From NCBI GenBank assembly GCA_001313085.1, contig BBFE01000050.1, positions 1-26,754 of the forward strand: a stretch of 26,754 bases of DNA, given 5' to 3'. The notes under the pieces were generated by a model. The model was given only the letters and a program-made list of their open reading frames with translations, was not told the DNA's origin and made no database searches. This DNA is from Paenibacillus sp. JCM 18996. Its GTDB lineage: Bacteria > Bacillota > Bacilli > Paenibacillales > NBRC-103111. The translations under genes and the position numbers were made by a program. Shown piece after piece: positions 1 to 8,452 of this stretch (position 1 is its first letter; each line of letters opens with the position of its first letter).

Positions 1-41
1 TCACATCATAACGATAGGGATGCTTTTTTTTCTGTTTAGCA

Positions 42-205
42 TTATTTTGGCTTGTCCTGGTTTTGCCCGCTTTCCTGCTTTGCGCTCCAGTTTTCAGCCT
101 GCGGCTCGATATCTTGGCCTTTTTTGTTCCTTTTGCCGCTGCTCCAGGGAGTCGTTTTCCCTATTCATTTCGTTTCTGACCTCTTGCCCTTTTTTCCTGT
201 GCCAT
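42..205 (-). CDS. small hydrophilic protein, frame broken twice
   Basis: The ATG at 205 follows a good ribosome binding site (AGGAGG, about 213-219 on the complementary strand). As read, the frame stops after 14 codons. Shortening the 6-nt A/T run at 190-195 by one base, and the one at 120-125 by one base, gives a single coherent frame of about 53 residues ending at 42-44. The product would be very rich in Gln, Glu, Asn, Lys and Asp, with no membrane segment or Cys, ending in QNQDKPK. It resembles the small acidic or spore-associated proteins common in Paenibacillus, but I cannot name a family. The strong RBS and the coherent composition over three frame segments are the only support. The plus-strand frame through the same bases looks like its shadow. 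Confidence 0.5.
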
Positions 206-377
206 GGTGTATTCCTCCTGTATCCTTTGTCTATCAATAAATACTTATTCGGGAGCGGGAAAACATTGTTTCTGTAAAATGCAGTCTGACGGCGGGACCT
301 CGTGGTAAAATATGTTAGAAGCTTCGAGTATCCGTCTTATTTTTTTTGAAAATAACTGTTAAACGCCTAAAATAACA

Positions 378-1354
378 ATGATCCCCTATAGGAGGTGCCC
401 CCGTCTGAAACTGGACCGCCTGCTGGCCATTACGATGCTGCTGCTCAACCGCCGAAGAGTAAGCGCCAAAGAACTCTCCGAACGCTTTGAGGTATCCCTG
501 CGTACCGTTTACCGGGATTTGGAAACCATCAATCAAGCGGGAATTCCAGTTGTTTCCTACTCCGGCATGGCTGGAGGCTATGAAATTATGGACCAGTACA
601 GGCTGGACCGCCAATTTCTTTCTTTGGAGGAGCTGCAGGCGATCATTATCGCTTTAAAAGGCATGCGTTCCTCACTTGAAGATCACGATATCGGAAGCCT
701 GTTGAACAAGGTAGGGGCGATGATGGCGAGATCGGAGCTGGGTACGGCCGAGAGCATGAGCCAGCAGCTCATTATCGATTTGAATCCCTGGCAGGAGAGG
801 AAGTCGGAGAAGGAGAATCTGGGCGTCCTCAAAAAAAGCGATCCGGAACAGACAGTTGATTCGTTTTTTTTGTTATACAAGCTCTAACGGAGAAAATTCC
901 GAACGCGTGTGTGAGCCGATGGGCCTTGCGCTTAAGGGGTATATTTGGTACTTATACGGATTCTGCAAGCTTCGCGAGGACTTCCGCATCTTCCGCCTCT
1001 CCAGGATAGAGCAGCTTACTGTGCTGCCGGACAGATTCGAACGACGTCTAGAGACGCTGGAGCAGCTAGATTATCGCTGGCAGCGGTCACACGACCCGGT
1101 CTGCGTCCGTCTGGTGCTGCAGTTTCATCCGAGAGTGAAAGCCAAAGTACAAGACTATTTTGAACAGGGGCAAATTGCGGCGCAGCTGACGGCTCCTTGC
1201 TTGTTACGAGTGTCCAGCCGAAGAACCGTGGCTTTACGGGATGCTGCTCAGCTATGGCGCCGATGTTACCGTACTGGAACCGGAGTCGGTGGCGCTGGCG
1301 GTCAAACAAAAAGCGCAGGAAGTTGTCCGAATGTACGAGACAATACTGACATAA
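378..1354 (+). CDS. HTH/WYL-domain transcriptional regulator (YafY type), frameshifted
   Basis: This is a DNA-binding regulator with an N-terminal winged HTH (residues about 10-65, including RVSAKELSERFEVSLRTVYR) and a C-terminal WYL ligand-sensing domain (KAIRNRQLIRF followed by the GYIWYLYGFC core). The frame breaks at the 7-A run 831-837, where six A would join VLKK to KAIRNRQ. It breaks again near 1205-1225, after which the expected end (EEPWLYGMLLSYGADVTVLEP, through VVRMYETILT) appears in a third frame and stops at 1352-1354. The 8-T run 864-871 stays in frame but adds a Phe in the RF-x-Y motif. Start is uncertain: ATG 378 lies upstream of an RBS-like AGGAGGT (390-396), so a true start near 398-411 may have been damaged. 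Such regulators usually control neighbouring enzymes; here DinB follows directly. Confidence 0.8.
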
Positions 1355-1363
1355 TGCTGTCAG
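1346..1363. promoter_or_regulatory. perfect inverted repeat between the WYL regulator and dinB-like gene
   Basis: CTGACA (1346-1351) and TGTCAG (1358-1363) are perfect inverted arms around a 6-nt spacer. They overlap the stop codon of the regulator and lie about 80 bases upstream of the DinB start. An AT-rich TATATTATAG follows at about 1374-1383. The repeat could be an operator for the adjacent regulator or the end of its transcript. There is no T tract, so a terminator is less likely. Function is inferred only. Confidence 0.3.
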
Positions 1364-1441
1364 GGTAGTTTGTTATATTATAGAAGCACACCAGAGAGAC
1401 TCGTAGGGAATACCATTATTGAAGGAGGTTTTTTTTAAAGT

Positions 1442-1942
1442 ATGTTTGTGACTGTAAAAGATTTTGCCGCCGAATGGACCAATGAGTCTGCAGCTACACA
1501 GCGTGTCATGAATGCATTGACGGACGAGTCGTTAAGCCAGGCTGTCGCTCCCGATTTCCGGACACTCGGCCAGCTCGCTTGGCATCTGGCAGCTTCGATC
1601 CACGAAATGCTTTCACGCACAGGGCTCGATTTCCCGGCTCCCGAGGGCGGCGAGCACGCTCCGGATTCGGCTTCGTCCATTGCTGATACGTACCGACGTG
1701 CCTCTCAAGCGATGCTGGATGCCATTCAAACGCAGTGGACGGACGAAACTCTGGCCAAGACAAGCGACATGTACGGCGAACAATGGCCGAACGGGCTGAC
1801 TCTGCGCATTGTGATCCAGCACGAAATCCATCATCGCGGACAAATGACCGTTCTGATGCGTCAAGCGGGCTTGCGTGTTCCAGACATCTATGGCCCAACA
1901 CGCGAGGACTGGATTGAGCGCGGGATGCAGCCTCTGGTCTAG
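1442..1942 (+). CDS. DinB-like four-helix-bundle protein (putative metal-dependent thiol transferase fold)
   Basis: Intact frame of 166 residues. The metal triad of the DinB/YfiT fold is visible as His48 (in LAWHLA), His127 and His131 (in IQHEIHHRGQM), at the usual spacing. In this superfamily the metal site supports bacillithiol- or mycothiol-dependent transferases and hydrolases. Bacillithiol is the thiol of this group of bacteria, so a detoxification role is a reasonable inference, but substrate is unknown. The start ATG follows GAAGGAGG (1422-1429) with an 8-T spacer run that sets the distance at about 12 nt; if that run is one of the inflated ones, spacing would be more typical. It is one of few genes here with no indel. 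A terminator hairpin follows at 2043-2093. Confidence 0.85.
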   Translation: MFVTVKDFAAEWTNESAATQRVMNALTDESLSQAVAPDFRTLGQLAWHLAASIHEMLSRTGLDFPAPEGGEHAPDSASSIADTYRRASQAMLDAIQTQWTDETLAKTSDMYGEQWPNGLTLRIVIQHEIHHRGQMTVLMRQAGLRVPDIYGPTREDWIERGMQPLV

Positions 1943-2042
1943 GAGCATCCAATCCAGTTATATTGCACGGTACTTAGAAATGACAGCATTCAGAAAAAAG
2001 CGGTTTTTTTTGAAGATGACTTCGAAATTTTTATAAACATTA

Positions 2043-2093
2043 AGCGGCCTGAAAAAAAACTTTTTTTTCAAAAGTTCGGGGCTGCTTTTTTTT
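2043..2093 (+). terminator. intrinsic terminator downstream of dinB-like gene
   Basis: AGCGGCCT (2043-2050) pairs with GGGGCTGCT (2078-2086). Inside it, an 8-A arm and an 8-T arm (2051-2070) form a second perfect stem. An 8-T tail follows at 2086-2093. It lies about 100 bases after the DinB stop. Confidence 0.6.
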
Positions 2094-2228
2094 GTGCCTT
2101 TGTTTCATGAGTGCCCCATCGGTGTAAGAAGAGGATAAAGTTATCTGCAGAAGTACGGCAAGCAGTACGGACCCTTCGGGTACGGGACTGGATTTTAGTT
2201 CAACCAATTGTGAAGGGGAGACCGGACG

Positions 2229-2510
2229 ATGAAATTAGTCAATCATATCAACCACATGGACCAGGAAGGCAGCGTATATTGCTGTCTGCGCAACAGAGTG
2301 GTGAAGCTCACCTCCAAACAAAAGGAAAACTTCTGCCACGGCTGCATGATGTTTGGCGGTTTTATCCGGGGAGGCGGGGTGGAATGCGAATGGCTCGACT
2401 CGCGCGAAGTAAGCAATCCGCATATCGTATTCGATCCGAAACAGGAGTTCATCTCCAACCAAAAAAAACGTCAGACTCGCCTGGACGTAACGGCGCAGCT
2501 GGCGAATTAG
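2229..2510 (+). CDS. conserved-looking small Cys-rich protein, function unknown
   Basis: Intact frame of 93 residues starting with MKLVNHINHM, preceded by GAAGGGGAG about 10 bases upstream. It has Cys pairs (YCC and FCHGC) and one further Cys in VECEW, which together could bind a metal such as zinc. There is no signal peptide or membrane segment. The ENFCHGCMMFGGFIRGGGVECEW core has the look of a conserved Gly-rich motif, but I do not recognise the family. The 8-A run near 2460-2467 codes QKK and may carry one extra Lys. A terminator follows at 2534-2567, so it seems monocistronic. Confidence 0.6.
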   Translation: MKLVNHINHMDQEGSVYCCLRNRVVKLTSKQKENFCHGCMMFGGFIRGGGVECEWLDSREVSNPHIVFDPKQEFISNQKKRQTRLDVTAQLAN

Positions 2511-2533
2511 TCTATCGATGCATTAAGTCAAAT

Positions 2534-2567
2534 GGCTGTCAGCTTTTGAGCCGGCAGTCTTTTTTTT
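2534..2567 (+). terminator. intrinsic terminator after the Cys-rich protein
   Basis: GGCTGTC (2534-2540) pairs with GGCAGTC (2553-2559, one G-U pair), followed by an 8-T tract. It lies 24 bases after the stop codon at 2510. Confidence 0.55.
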
Positions 2568-2672
2568 CAAAGAGCATAGCCCTGTCTTCATGCGACGCGT
2601 TGATGGATTGAAATTCTCACGAACTCGCTTCTACATAGTCACAAGCATTCCCTCGATCCACTCCAATTCATC

Positions 2673-3225
2673 CTACCTTTTACGTTTACGGTAATCGGTG
2701 GGGGATATGTTTTTTTTGATGTCCCGAAATACCCTTCCGAAGTAGGCCAGACTTCCGAATCCAATTTTCTCCGCAATTTCAGTCACTGTAAGATTCGGTT
2801 CCATGAGTAAAGATTCCGCTTTATAAATGCGCAGAACATTGACGTATTCTATCAAGGTTTTGCCCGTGATTCTTTTAAATAAACGGCAAAAAAATGGCTG
2901 GGGCTCACGTTAATCATTTTGGCCGCATCATTAATGTTAATAGATTGGTTGAAATTTTGTTCAATATACTGAAGTAAGATGCGAAATTCTTCAGAAATTT
3001 CCGCATTCCCACCCAAAGAAGATCTGTTGTGACCGGTGACTTGATGAAAATTACGGATCATTAATCCGAGGATATTATACAATTTAGATTTGATAATCAA
3101 TTCATAGCCGGCTTTTCTATTTATAAATTCCTGAATGAGTTCTTCAATAATGCTGCGAATTTCTATAGAGTGAGGATCGGAAGAATCGAAAAAAGTTCGG
3201 TAAAGTTATAGTGCGGTCCAGAAGG
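2673..3225 (-). pseudogene. AraC-family transcriptional regulator, 5'-truncated and frameshifted
   Basis: The C-terminal two-HTH AraC domain is clear: the first helix-turn-helix (SININDAAKMINVSPSHF) is upstream of the 7-nt run at 2888-2894, and the second (LTVTEIAEKIGFGSLAYFGR, then SPTDYR) is downstream in another frame. Five instead of seven bases in that run would give SPSHFCRLFKRITGKTLIEYVNVLRIYKAE split across the site, a textbook AraC core. Another shift lies at 3189-3194. The 8-nt run 2710-2717 adds one residue between the conserved FRD and SPTDYR. Upstream of about 3225 the sensor domain is missing and the sequence turns into the opposing isomerase gene. It was probably the divergent regulator of the isomerase/oxidoreductase pair. 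As it stands it has neither a start nor its own promoter. Confidence 0.8.
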
Positions 3226-3585
3226 GGGAAGGACAAGGGTATACGTATCGCTTTCGAGAAATGTGACATGGGAGGGGACTGGAACCGGGGAGACTGGAAT
3301 ATCGCCCACAATCCGATTTCCTGGGAAATGATGTTTAACGCCGTTAAACAATTCGGGATCCACGGTCCCAAGCCGTTTGTATGGCACCGTACTCCCGGTT
3401 TTGGCGATTCGAATTGGACAGATATTATTTCCATCCTTAGGGAAAACGGCTACAATGGCACTATAGACATTGAAGGTTATCACGATCCGGTGTATCGCGA
3501 TGAACTGGAAATGACCGGTCAAGTGCATGCGCTGAATTATTTGAAACAATGCCGTGGCGGAGAGTATGTTCCCAATCCGAAATAA
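3226..3585 (+). pseudogene. sugar phosphate isomerase/epimerase (TIM barrel), 5'-truncated, probable internal deletion
   Basis: The open frame from about 3211 gives GIRIAFEKCDMGGDW, RGDWNIAHNP, PFVWHRTPGFGDSNW and IDIEGYHDPVYRDELEMTG, typical of the C-terminal half of AP-endonuclease-2-fold sugar isomerases that travel with Gfo/Idh oxidoreductases. The first half (roughly 150 or more residues) is absent, cut at the junction with the AraC fragment. From memory of the family, about 45-50 residues carrying the EWEPCHQ / HVHGKD metal-binding strands should lie between MMFNAV and FGIHGPKPF, but they are missing in frame near 3343-3350. Without them the protein cannot form the metal site. It ends 30 bases before the oxidoreductase start, as in an operon. 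Confidence 0.7.
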
Positions 3586-3615
3586 CGGCGGACATAAGAG
3601 GAGGATGGAGAAACT

Positions 3616-4657
3616 ATGGGAAAATTCAAAGTAGTATTGGCTGGCTGCGGAAGCATGGCTAACGAATGGGTTAAATACGCCCTCTCCAGGGAAGATGTGG
3701 AGTTCGCGGCCCTTGTGGACATCAAAAAAGAATTTGCCGATGCAATGGCCGGGCGGTACGGATTAACGTGCCCGACTTATACCGATTTGACGGCAGCTAT
3801 AGAAGAAACCGGAGCGGATTTGGTGTTTGACGTGACCATTCCCGCAAGCCATTTCACTGTGTGCACGACTAGTTTGCTGCTCGGCTGCAGCGTCTTTAGC
3901 GAGAAACCGATGGCGGCGACGATGGCGGAGGCGCGGGAAATGATCCGCGTTGTTGAACGAAGCGGAAAATCGTTCTCCGTCATGCAAAACAGGCGTTATG
4001 ACCCTAATATCCGTGCTTTTCGTGATTTGATTCAGTCAGGGACGATTGGCAGACCGGGGTATGTAGGAGCCGACTTTTTTTATCGGTGCTCATTTTGGAG
4101 GGTTTCGCGATGCTATGGACAGTCCTCTGGTGCTGGATATGGCTATACATACGTTTGACCAGGCACGATTCATTGTCGGAGCAGACCCTGTCTCGGTCTA
4201 TTGCCATGAATTCAATCCGCCGGGATCCTGGTATGCAGGCAACGCTTCCGCGATCTGCATATATGAAATGTCTGACGGGTCGGTGTTCTGTTACCGGGGC
4301 TCCTGGTGTGCGGAAGGAGCTCCCACTTCGTGGGAATCGGCTTGGCGCATAACCGGGGAACGCGGTACGGCGATTTGGGACGGACACGGTGCACCCTACG
4401 CGGAAATCGTTGCTTCCGGCGACCAAAGCGGCAAGTTTATCCGAGATTATGAGAAAGTTGAAAGCACCGTCAATTGGGGAGGAAACCGGGGCCACGCCGG
4501 ATGTCTCGACGAAATGTTCGCCGCCCTACGGGAAGGACGCCCGGCTGAAACGGACTGTAAGGATAACATTCAAAGCATAGCGATGGTGCTTGGGGCATTG
4601 GAAAGCGCAAGAACCGGCAAGAAGATTGATCTGACGGATTATATGCTGCATGGATAA
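3616..4657 (+). CDS. Gfo/Idh/MocA-family NAD(P)-dependent oxidoreductase, one frameshift
   Basis: The N-terminal Rossmann domain has the nucleotide loop VVLAGCGSMANEW (residues 5-17) and the catalytic-lysine motif SEKPMAATMAEA. The C-terminal half carries the conserved MDSPLVLDMAIHTFDQARF and EFNPPGSWYAGNASA stretches. The two halves are in different frames, split at the 7-T run 4075-4081; six T would give DFFIGAHFGGFRDAMD. The ATG at 3616 follows AGAGGAGG (3598-3605). The family oxidises or reduces sugars and cyclitols. With the upstream isomerase and AraC regulator it forms a carbohydrate-use cassette whose substrate cannot be read from sequence. A hairpin and a bidirectional terminator follow. 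Confidence 0.85.
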
Positions 4658-4732
4658 GCAAGTCTCATAAGGGGGCAAGTCATGTCCCCCCGATTTAATA
4701 TTTTGGGCGGTAGGGCACCGGATATAATCCCG

Positions 4733-4778
4733 CAAAAAATGGACAGAGAGGCAAGCTGCCACCTCTATCCATTTTTTT
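4733..4778. terminator. bidirectional terminator between oxidoreductase and TagO/WecA-like gene
   Basis: GGACAGAGAGG (4741-4751) pairs with CCTCTATCC (4762-4770), with a T run on the plus side and the A run 4734-4739 giving a T tract on the minus side. It serves both converging genes. A further GGGGG/CCCCC hairpin lies just upstream at about 4672-4691. Confidence 0.6.
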
Positions 4779-4803
4779 CGAGGGATCGTTCTATTTGCTT
4801 TGT

Positions 4804-5872
4804 TTAATCAGCTTCCGCACGAACCGAAGTATCGGTTTTCTTTTTTTTGACCACGCCTACAATCTCGGCTCCCGCCAGCAGAAGCAGGGCCACGAGCAGC
4901 ATAATGAACACGGTCGTGACGGCGGAAGAGGACGCTTTGGTCAAAATAATGGCGCACAACCCGAAGAAGGTTGAAGTGCCATACAAGATGTAAACGGTAT
5001 TTCTCCGGCTGATCCCGAGATCGAAAAGGCTGTGGTGCAGATGGCCTCGGTCGGCGCTGTACACCGGTTTACGGTTGATGATCCGCCTAGTAATAGCCAA
5101 AAAAGGTATCGAAAAGCGGAACGCCGAGAATGAGCAGAGGAATGATGAAAGACACAAAGACCGCCTGCTTAAAGCCCAGAATGGAGACAGTGGCGAGAAG
5201 GAAGCCGAGAAACGCGGAACCCGATTCGCCCATGAAAATTTTGGCCGGATCGAAGTTGAAGAAGAAAAAAGCCGACCAGGCTGCCCAGCAGGACAGAGCA
5301 CAAAATCAAAACGGGCACGTTGCCGGTGATCAGTGCAATGATAATAGTGGTTGCCAAAGCGATCCCCGAAACGCCCGTGGCCAGCCCGTCCAGCCCGTCA
5401 ATCCAGTTCACCGCATTAATGACCCCGATGATCCAAAACATCGTAAGCGGGATCGAGAGCCATACAGGGAAATAAATATCCTGTCCGAACGGAATGTGGA
5501 CTTGGTCAATGGACAGACCGAAGGCAATCACTACCCCGGTGGCAATCAGCTGGCTGAGCAGCTTCCATTTGGGTGAGAGTGTATATTTATCGTCGAGAAC
5601 CCCGCCAATTTCAATGATAAGTGCTGCCAGAAGAATTCCTTCCAGCGGTTTTAACCGCTCCGAAGCAAAAGGAAACAGCAGCGCCATGGCCGCCATAAAG
5701 GACAAAAAAAGATCGCCAAACCGCCTAAGCGAGGCATATTGGTCGTATGCATGGAACGTTCATTAGGAACCGCGACGGCCCCGATGCGATGGGACAATTT
5801 GGTTACGGATGGCATGAGCAGGAAAATAAGTGCGACGGAAGCTGAAAATCCAAGTAACGCAAAGAGTGCCAT
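4804..5872 (-). CDS. MraY/WecA/TagO-family undecaprenyl-phosphate amino-sugar-1-phosphate transferase, three frameshifts
   Basis: A polytopic membrane enzyme that transfers a GlcNAc-1-phosphate-type group to undecaprenyl phosphate, the first step of wall teichoic acid or another envelope glycan. Motifs in order: N-terminal membrane segment and ERSMHTTNMPRLGGLAIF; GGVLDDKYTLSPKWKL with the DD pair; NAVNWIDGLDGLATG; FMGESGSAFLGF in a third frame; and ADRGHLHHSLFDLG, the HxHH sugar-recognition loop that points to WecA/TagO rather than MraY. Breaks are at 5704-5710 (7 vs 5), 5265-5270 (6 vs 5) and 5099-5104 (6 vs 5). The start ATG 5872 is preceded by AAGGTGA. An intact copy is expected to be needed for the wall, so the breaks are suspicious. 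It is transcribed away from the preceding transporter. Confidence 0.85.
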
Positions 5873-5977
5873 TTTGAAAGCTTCACCTTTTTTTTCTATG
5901 AAAATAATGAATACAACTTCTTTCTAACATGAATTGACCGCTTTGACAAGTTAAATTCTGCTAAAAGACCAATAAAG

Positions 5978-6762
5978 TCAGCTCGCGCGGTGCAGGTACT
6001 CCCATAACATTTTGACAATGGAGAGGGTGGTCACCAGAACAAACAATGGCTTCACATAAGAGGTGCCTTTGCGTATCGCTATCTGCGAGCCGACCAGCGC
6101 CCCTGCGATCATCGCAATCCCCATCGGCAGTCCGTAGGAGATTTTGACGGCATGGAGCAGGAAGAAGGTAATCAGGGAAGAAATATTGCTGGCAAAATTA
6201 AGCACCTTCGCGTTGGCGGAGGAACCGATAAAATCCAGGCCGACGATCAGGAACATAAAAAAATAAGAAACGATCCTGTCCCCGGACCGAAAAAAAAGCC
6301 GTCGTAAAATCCGATGATAAACGAGCCGGCAGCCACCAGAATGCCTGACTTCACGGATAGATTGGTGAAGGTGGACACTGCGCCCCAGTTCTTTTTTTTG
6401 AATAAAGTGTATACGGTGACGGCAATTAAAAGAATGACAATTAGCGGTTTCAGGAACTGGGACGGGATGAGCGTAACGGTATAACTGCCCAGGGCCGACC
6501 CGATAAAAGCGAGCGGGAACAGCCAGCGGACGAGCTTGAAATCGATTTTGCCGGAATGAAGAAAAGACACGGTGCTGGTAAGCGACGACATGGTGCCCGC
6601 CAGTTTATTGGTGCCGATGGCAAGGCTGGGCGGCAGCCCGGCAAATAAAAGGGCGGGAAGCGAAATCAGTCCTCCTCCGCCGACTACGGAATCTATGAAA
6701 GCGGCGAGAAAGCCTGCTCCGACCAGAAAGAAAATAATGTCCAGGCTTGGAAAGTCCATCAT
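5978..6762 (-). CDS. TSUP-family (TauE/SafE) anion transporter, one frameshift
   Basis: A membrane permease of the sulfite/organosulfonate exporter family. The N-terminal half has the signature GGGGLISLPALLFAGLPP and GTNKLAGTMSS, and the C-terminal half repeats it with IIGFYDGFF...GPGTGSFL and SSANAKVLNFASNISSL. Eight or so membrane segments are visible. The halves are split at the 7-nt run 6257-6263, where five bases would give FLIFMFLIVGLDF. The 8-nt run 6290-6297 adds an extra Phe to the conserved DGFFGPGTG loop, and 6392-6399 adds a Lys. The start is a tandem ATG at 6762/6759 after AGAGGTG. It lies in the same orientation as the TagO/WecA-like gene, 105 bases upstream, and substrate is not predictable. 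Confidence 0.85.
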
Positions 6763-6914
6763 GAATTCACCTCTTATGTAAAATGTACAAATTTAAGTAT
6801 AACGAATAGGCTTCCTTTTATATAGAGGTTGAGACAAAAAAAACAAATGGTTGCTTTTTTTCCAAATGGGAATGATATTCTTCGGGCGAAGACGAACTCA
6901 AGGAGGAGAAACGG

Positions 6915-7305
6915 ATGATCAGCAAGCTGGAGCATATTGGAGTATTTGTCAAGGATATGGACGAGTCGATCGAATTTTATCAGAAGGTACTGGGAATGCG
7001 GCTGGCTGCAAGAAAAAAAACGCTGGACAATGGAGTAGAGCTGGGCTTTTTTGTCGTTTCCAGGAAGCGAAAATGTGGAGATCGAGCTGATCGGCCGGGG
7101 AGAGGAGGGGCAGCCGGATGACGGGATTGTCCACCATATTGCGTTTACCGTGAGCGATATCGAGCAGGAGGCCGCACGCTTGAAGGAGCTGGGCGTTCGC
7201 TTGCTGGACGACGAGCCGAAGACGATTCTGGACGGGGTGAAAATTTTCTTCTTTTTTTCGGGCCGAGCGGGGAGCGTTTGGAATTTTTTTCAGCCTAAGC
7301 AGTAG
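6915..7305 (+). CDS. VOC/glyoxalase-fold family protein, frameshifted
   Basis: A small vicinal-oxygen-chelate protein of about 128 residues. It has the two-module pattern: KLEHIGVFVKDMDESIEFYQKVLGM at the start and HHIAFTVSDIEQEAARLKELG in the second module, with metal-type ligands His (LEHIG), Glu (ENVEIELI), His (VHHIAF) and a C-terminal Glu (expected ERLEFFQP). It resembles methylmalonyl-CoA epimerase or glyoxalase I relatives; the reaction is unknown. The 6-T run 7047-7052 shifts the frame (five would read ELGFLSFPGSENVEIE). The 8-A run 7013-7020 adds one Lys. Runs at 7252-7258 (+2) and 7284-7290 (+1) cancel, garbling GPSGERLEFF into SGRAGSVWNFF. ATG 6915 follows AAGGAGGAG. A terminator follows. 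Confidence 0.8.
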
Positions 7306-7324
7306 ACAAGGAGAAGGGTGAAAT

Positions 7325-7372
7325 AAAACTCCGATGCCCCTGGACTTCGATTCAGGTTTCGGAGTTTTTTTT
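7325..7372. terminator. bidirectional terminator between VOC gene and minus-strand conserved protein
   Basis: AAAACTCCGA (about 7325-7334) pairs with TCGGAGTTTT (7359-7368) around a loop that itself has CCTG...CAGG pairing. An 8-T run ends it on the plus strand. Confidence 0.65.
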
Positions 7373-7442
7373 GATTGTTCGGGGCTTCCCGCAAAGTATC
7401 CGCAATAACAGGCCCTGCTTCACTTTGCGGGGTGATATCTGC

Positions 7443-7758
7443 TCAGCCTCCGTATGAGTCACGGAAAGCTTTGGCCAAACGCTCCGGCTCGATATTAAGA
7501 ATCGGGGCGATTTCCGGGCAGACATTCTCCACCCACCAGTCAGCCTGCGCCTTCCGGTTGCTGCGGTTTTCAAAAAACCCACACTAAATTCAAGGCCACC
7601 TTCTTAAAATAAATCTCTTCCGCTTTAGCGACCTGCTGAGGGGGGATATACTGCTTCAGCTTCTTGATGGTCCTGTATAGTTCTCTGCCGCAGGCTCTGC
7701 GGATGCCCCTTGCGGTCGGAAACGGCGCTTTGTGCTTTTCCTGGTTGTTCATGGACAT
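7443..7758 (-). CDS. conserved small protein of Paenibacillus type, function unknown, one frameshift
   Basis: Reading from ATG 7758 (MSMNNQEKHKAP), the frame runs through FPTARGIRRACGRELYRTIKKLKQYIPPQQVAKAEEIYFKKVALNLVWVF split here by a stop at the 6-A run 7572-7577. With five bases it continues ENRSNRKAQADWWVENVCPEIAPILNIEPERLAKAFRDSYGG and stops at 7443-7445, for about 104 residues. It is soluble, basic at the front, acidic at the end, and has two Cys. I recognise the sequence style as a widely kept Paenibacillaceae hypothetical protein but know no function. The RBS is AGGAGCAGGTGA upstream of the start. It shares the bidirectional terminator with the VOC gene. Confidence 0.65.
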
Positions 7759-7826
7759 GGATTCACCTGCTCCTCTCTGCATTATCGTATGCTTCGAAAG
7801 CGGAGCGGGCTACTTTCCCGGACTGG

Positions 7827-8295
7827 TCAAATGACTATAATATAGCCGATCATCGGCCCGTTATGCGCTATATCCGGATGGCTCAGGCAAACGAGACGAT
7901 AGGTGCCGGGTTTGTCGGCGGTGAAAGAGACAGTGGTTTCCTCTCCTTTCTTCACTTCCCCTTTTACATTCACCCCCTCGATGATAAAAGGATGGCTGAC
8001 CCCGTTCACCCCGTAAATGCTGAGCCTGACCATTTCGCTTCTGTTCACCACGATCGTACCCGGATCCCAGCGGTAGGCTTCGATTTGTTTGCCGTCCGCT
8101 GAAACCGCCTTGAATTCTCCCGTCACCAGCTGGATTGTTCTCACCACCGTCCCATCCCCCGAGGTTCCTTTGTTTTGTTCCATTTTCAAATACAGCGCCC
8201 CACCGAATAAAAGAACAAGCAGCAGCGCCACCCACGCCCACCTTTTTTTTAAGGTTTTCCCTGGCTCCCCGTAATCTATTGCGAACAACCTGCAT
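7827..8295 (-). CDS. membrane-anchored cupredoxin-domain protein, frameshift near the start
   Basis: A single N-terminal membrane segment (WAWVALLLVLLFGGALYL) anchors an extracytoplasmic cupredoxin fold. Copper-type ligands are visible in order: His in SHPFII, Cys in LVCLSH, the following His, and Met in GPMIGYIIV. This is the usual C-x-x-x-H-x-n-M type I or CuA-like arrangement, so an electron-transfer or copper-handling role outside the membrane is likely. The frame read directly from 8339 is open, but its first 25 residues look non-native. The ATG at 8295, behind GAGAGGACG, gives MQVVRNRLRGARENLK and joins the membrane segment if the 8-T run 8243-8250 is reduced to seven (or four). I therefore prefer 8295. 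The repeated GAGAGGACGATG just upstream makes the choice less certain. Confidence 0.75.
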
Positions 8296-8452
8296 CGTCC
8301 TCTCATCGTCCTCTCATTTTCGTCTAATCCTGCTTTCATGAATAATGTATATGCTGAAGCTTGTCATGCGATAACGGGCACTAAGCTGGTGGTTGTCCAA
8401 CGGATTATGGTAGAATAAAAAAAGATATTTTATCCGGGAAAGGAAAGGGATC

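Noticed and set aside
20..277. Phe/Leu-rich plus-strand frame at the window start
   Set aside because: Complement of the Gln/Glu/Lys-rich small minus-strand gene; the hydrophobic look comes from reading its A-rich codons backwards.
2111..2611. Long plus-strand open frame across the Cys-rich protein
   Set aside because: No RBS, very high Arg/Ser/Gln content, and it is out of frame with the better supported gene at 2229-2510.
4004..4495. Long minus-strand frame inside the oxidoreductase
   Set aside because: It is the antisense shadow of a clearly conserved gene and has no RBS.
8269..8310. Repeated GAGAGGACGATG near the cupredoxin start as a regulatory repeat
   Set aside because: It is a short two-copy repeat that simply contains two possible ATG/RBS sets; no wider pattern.
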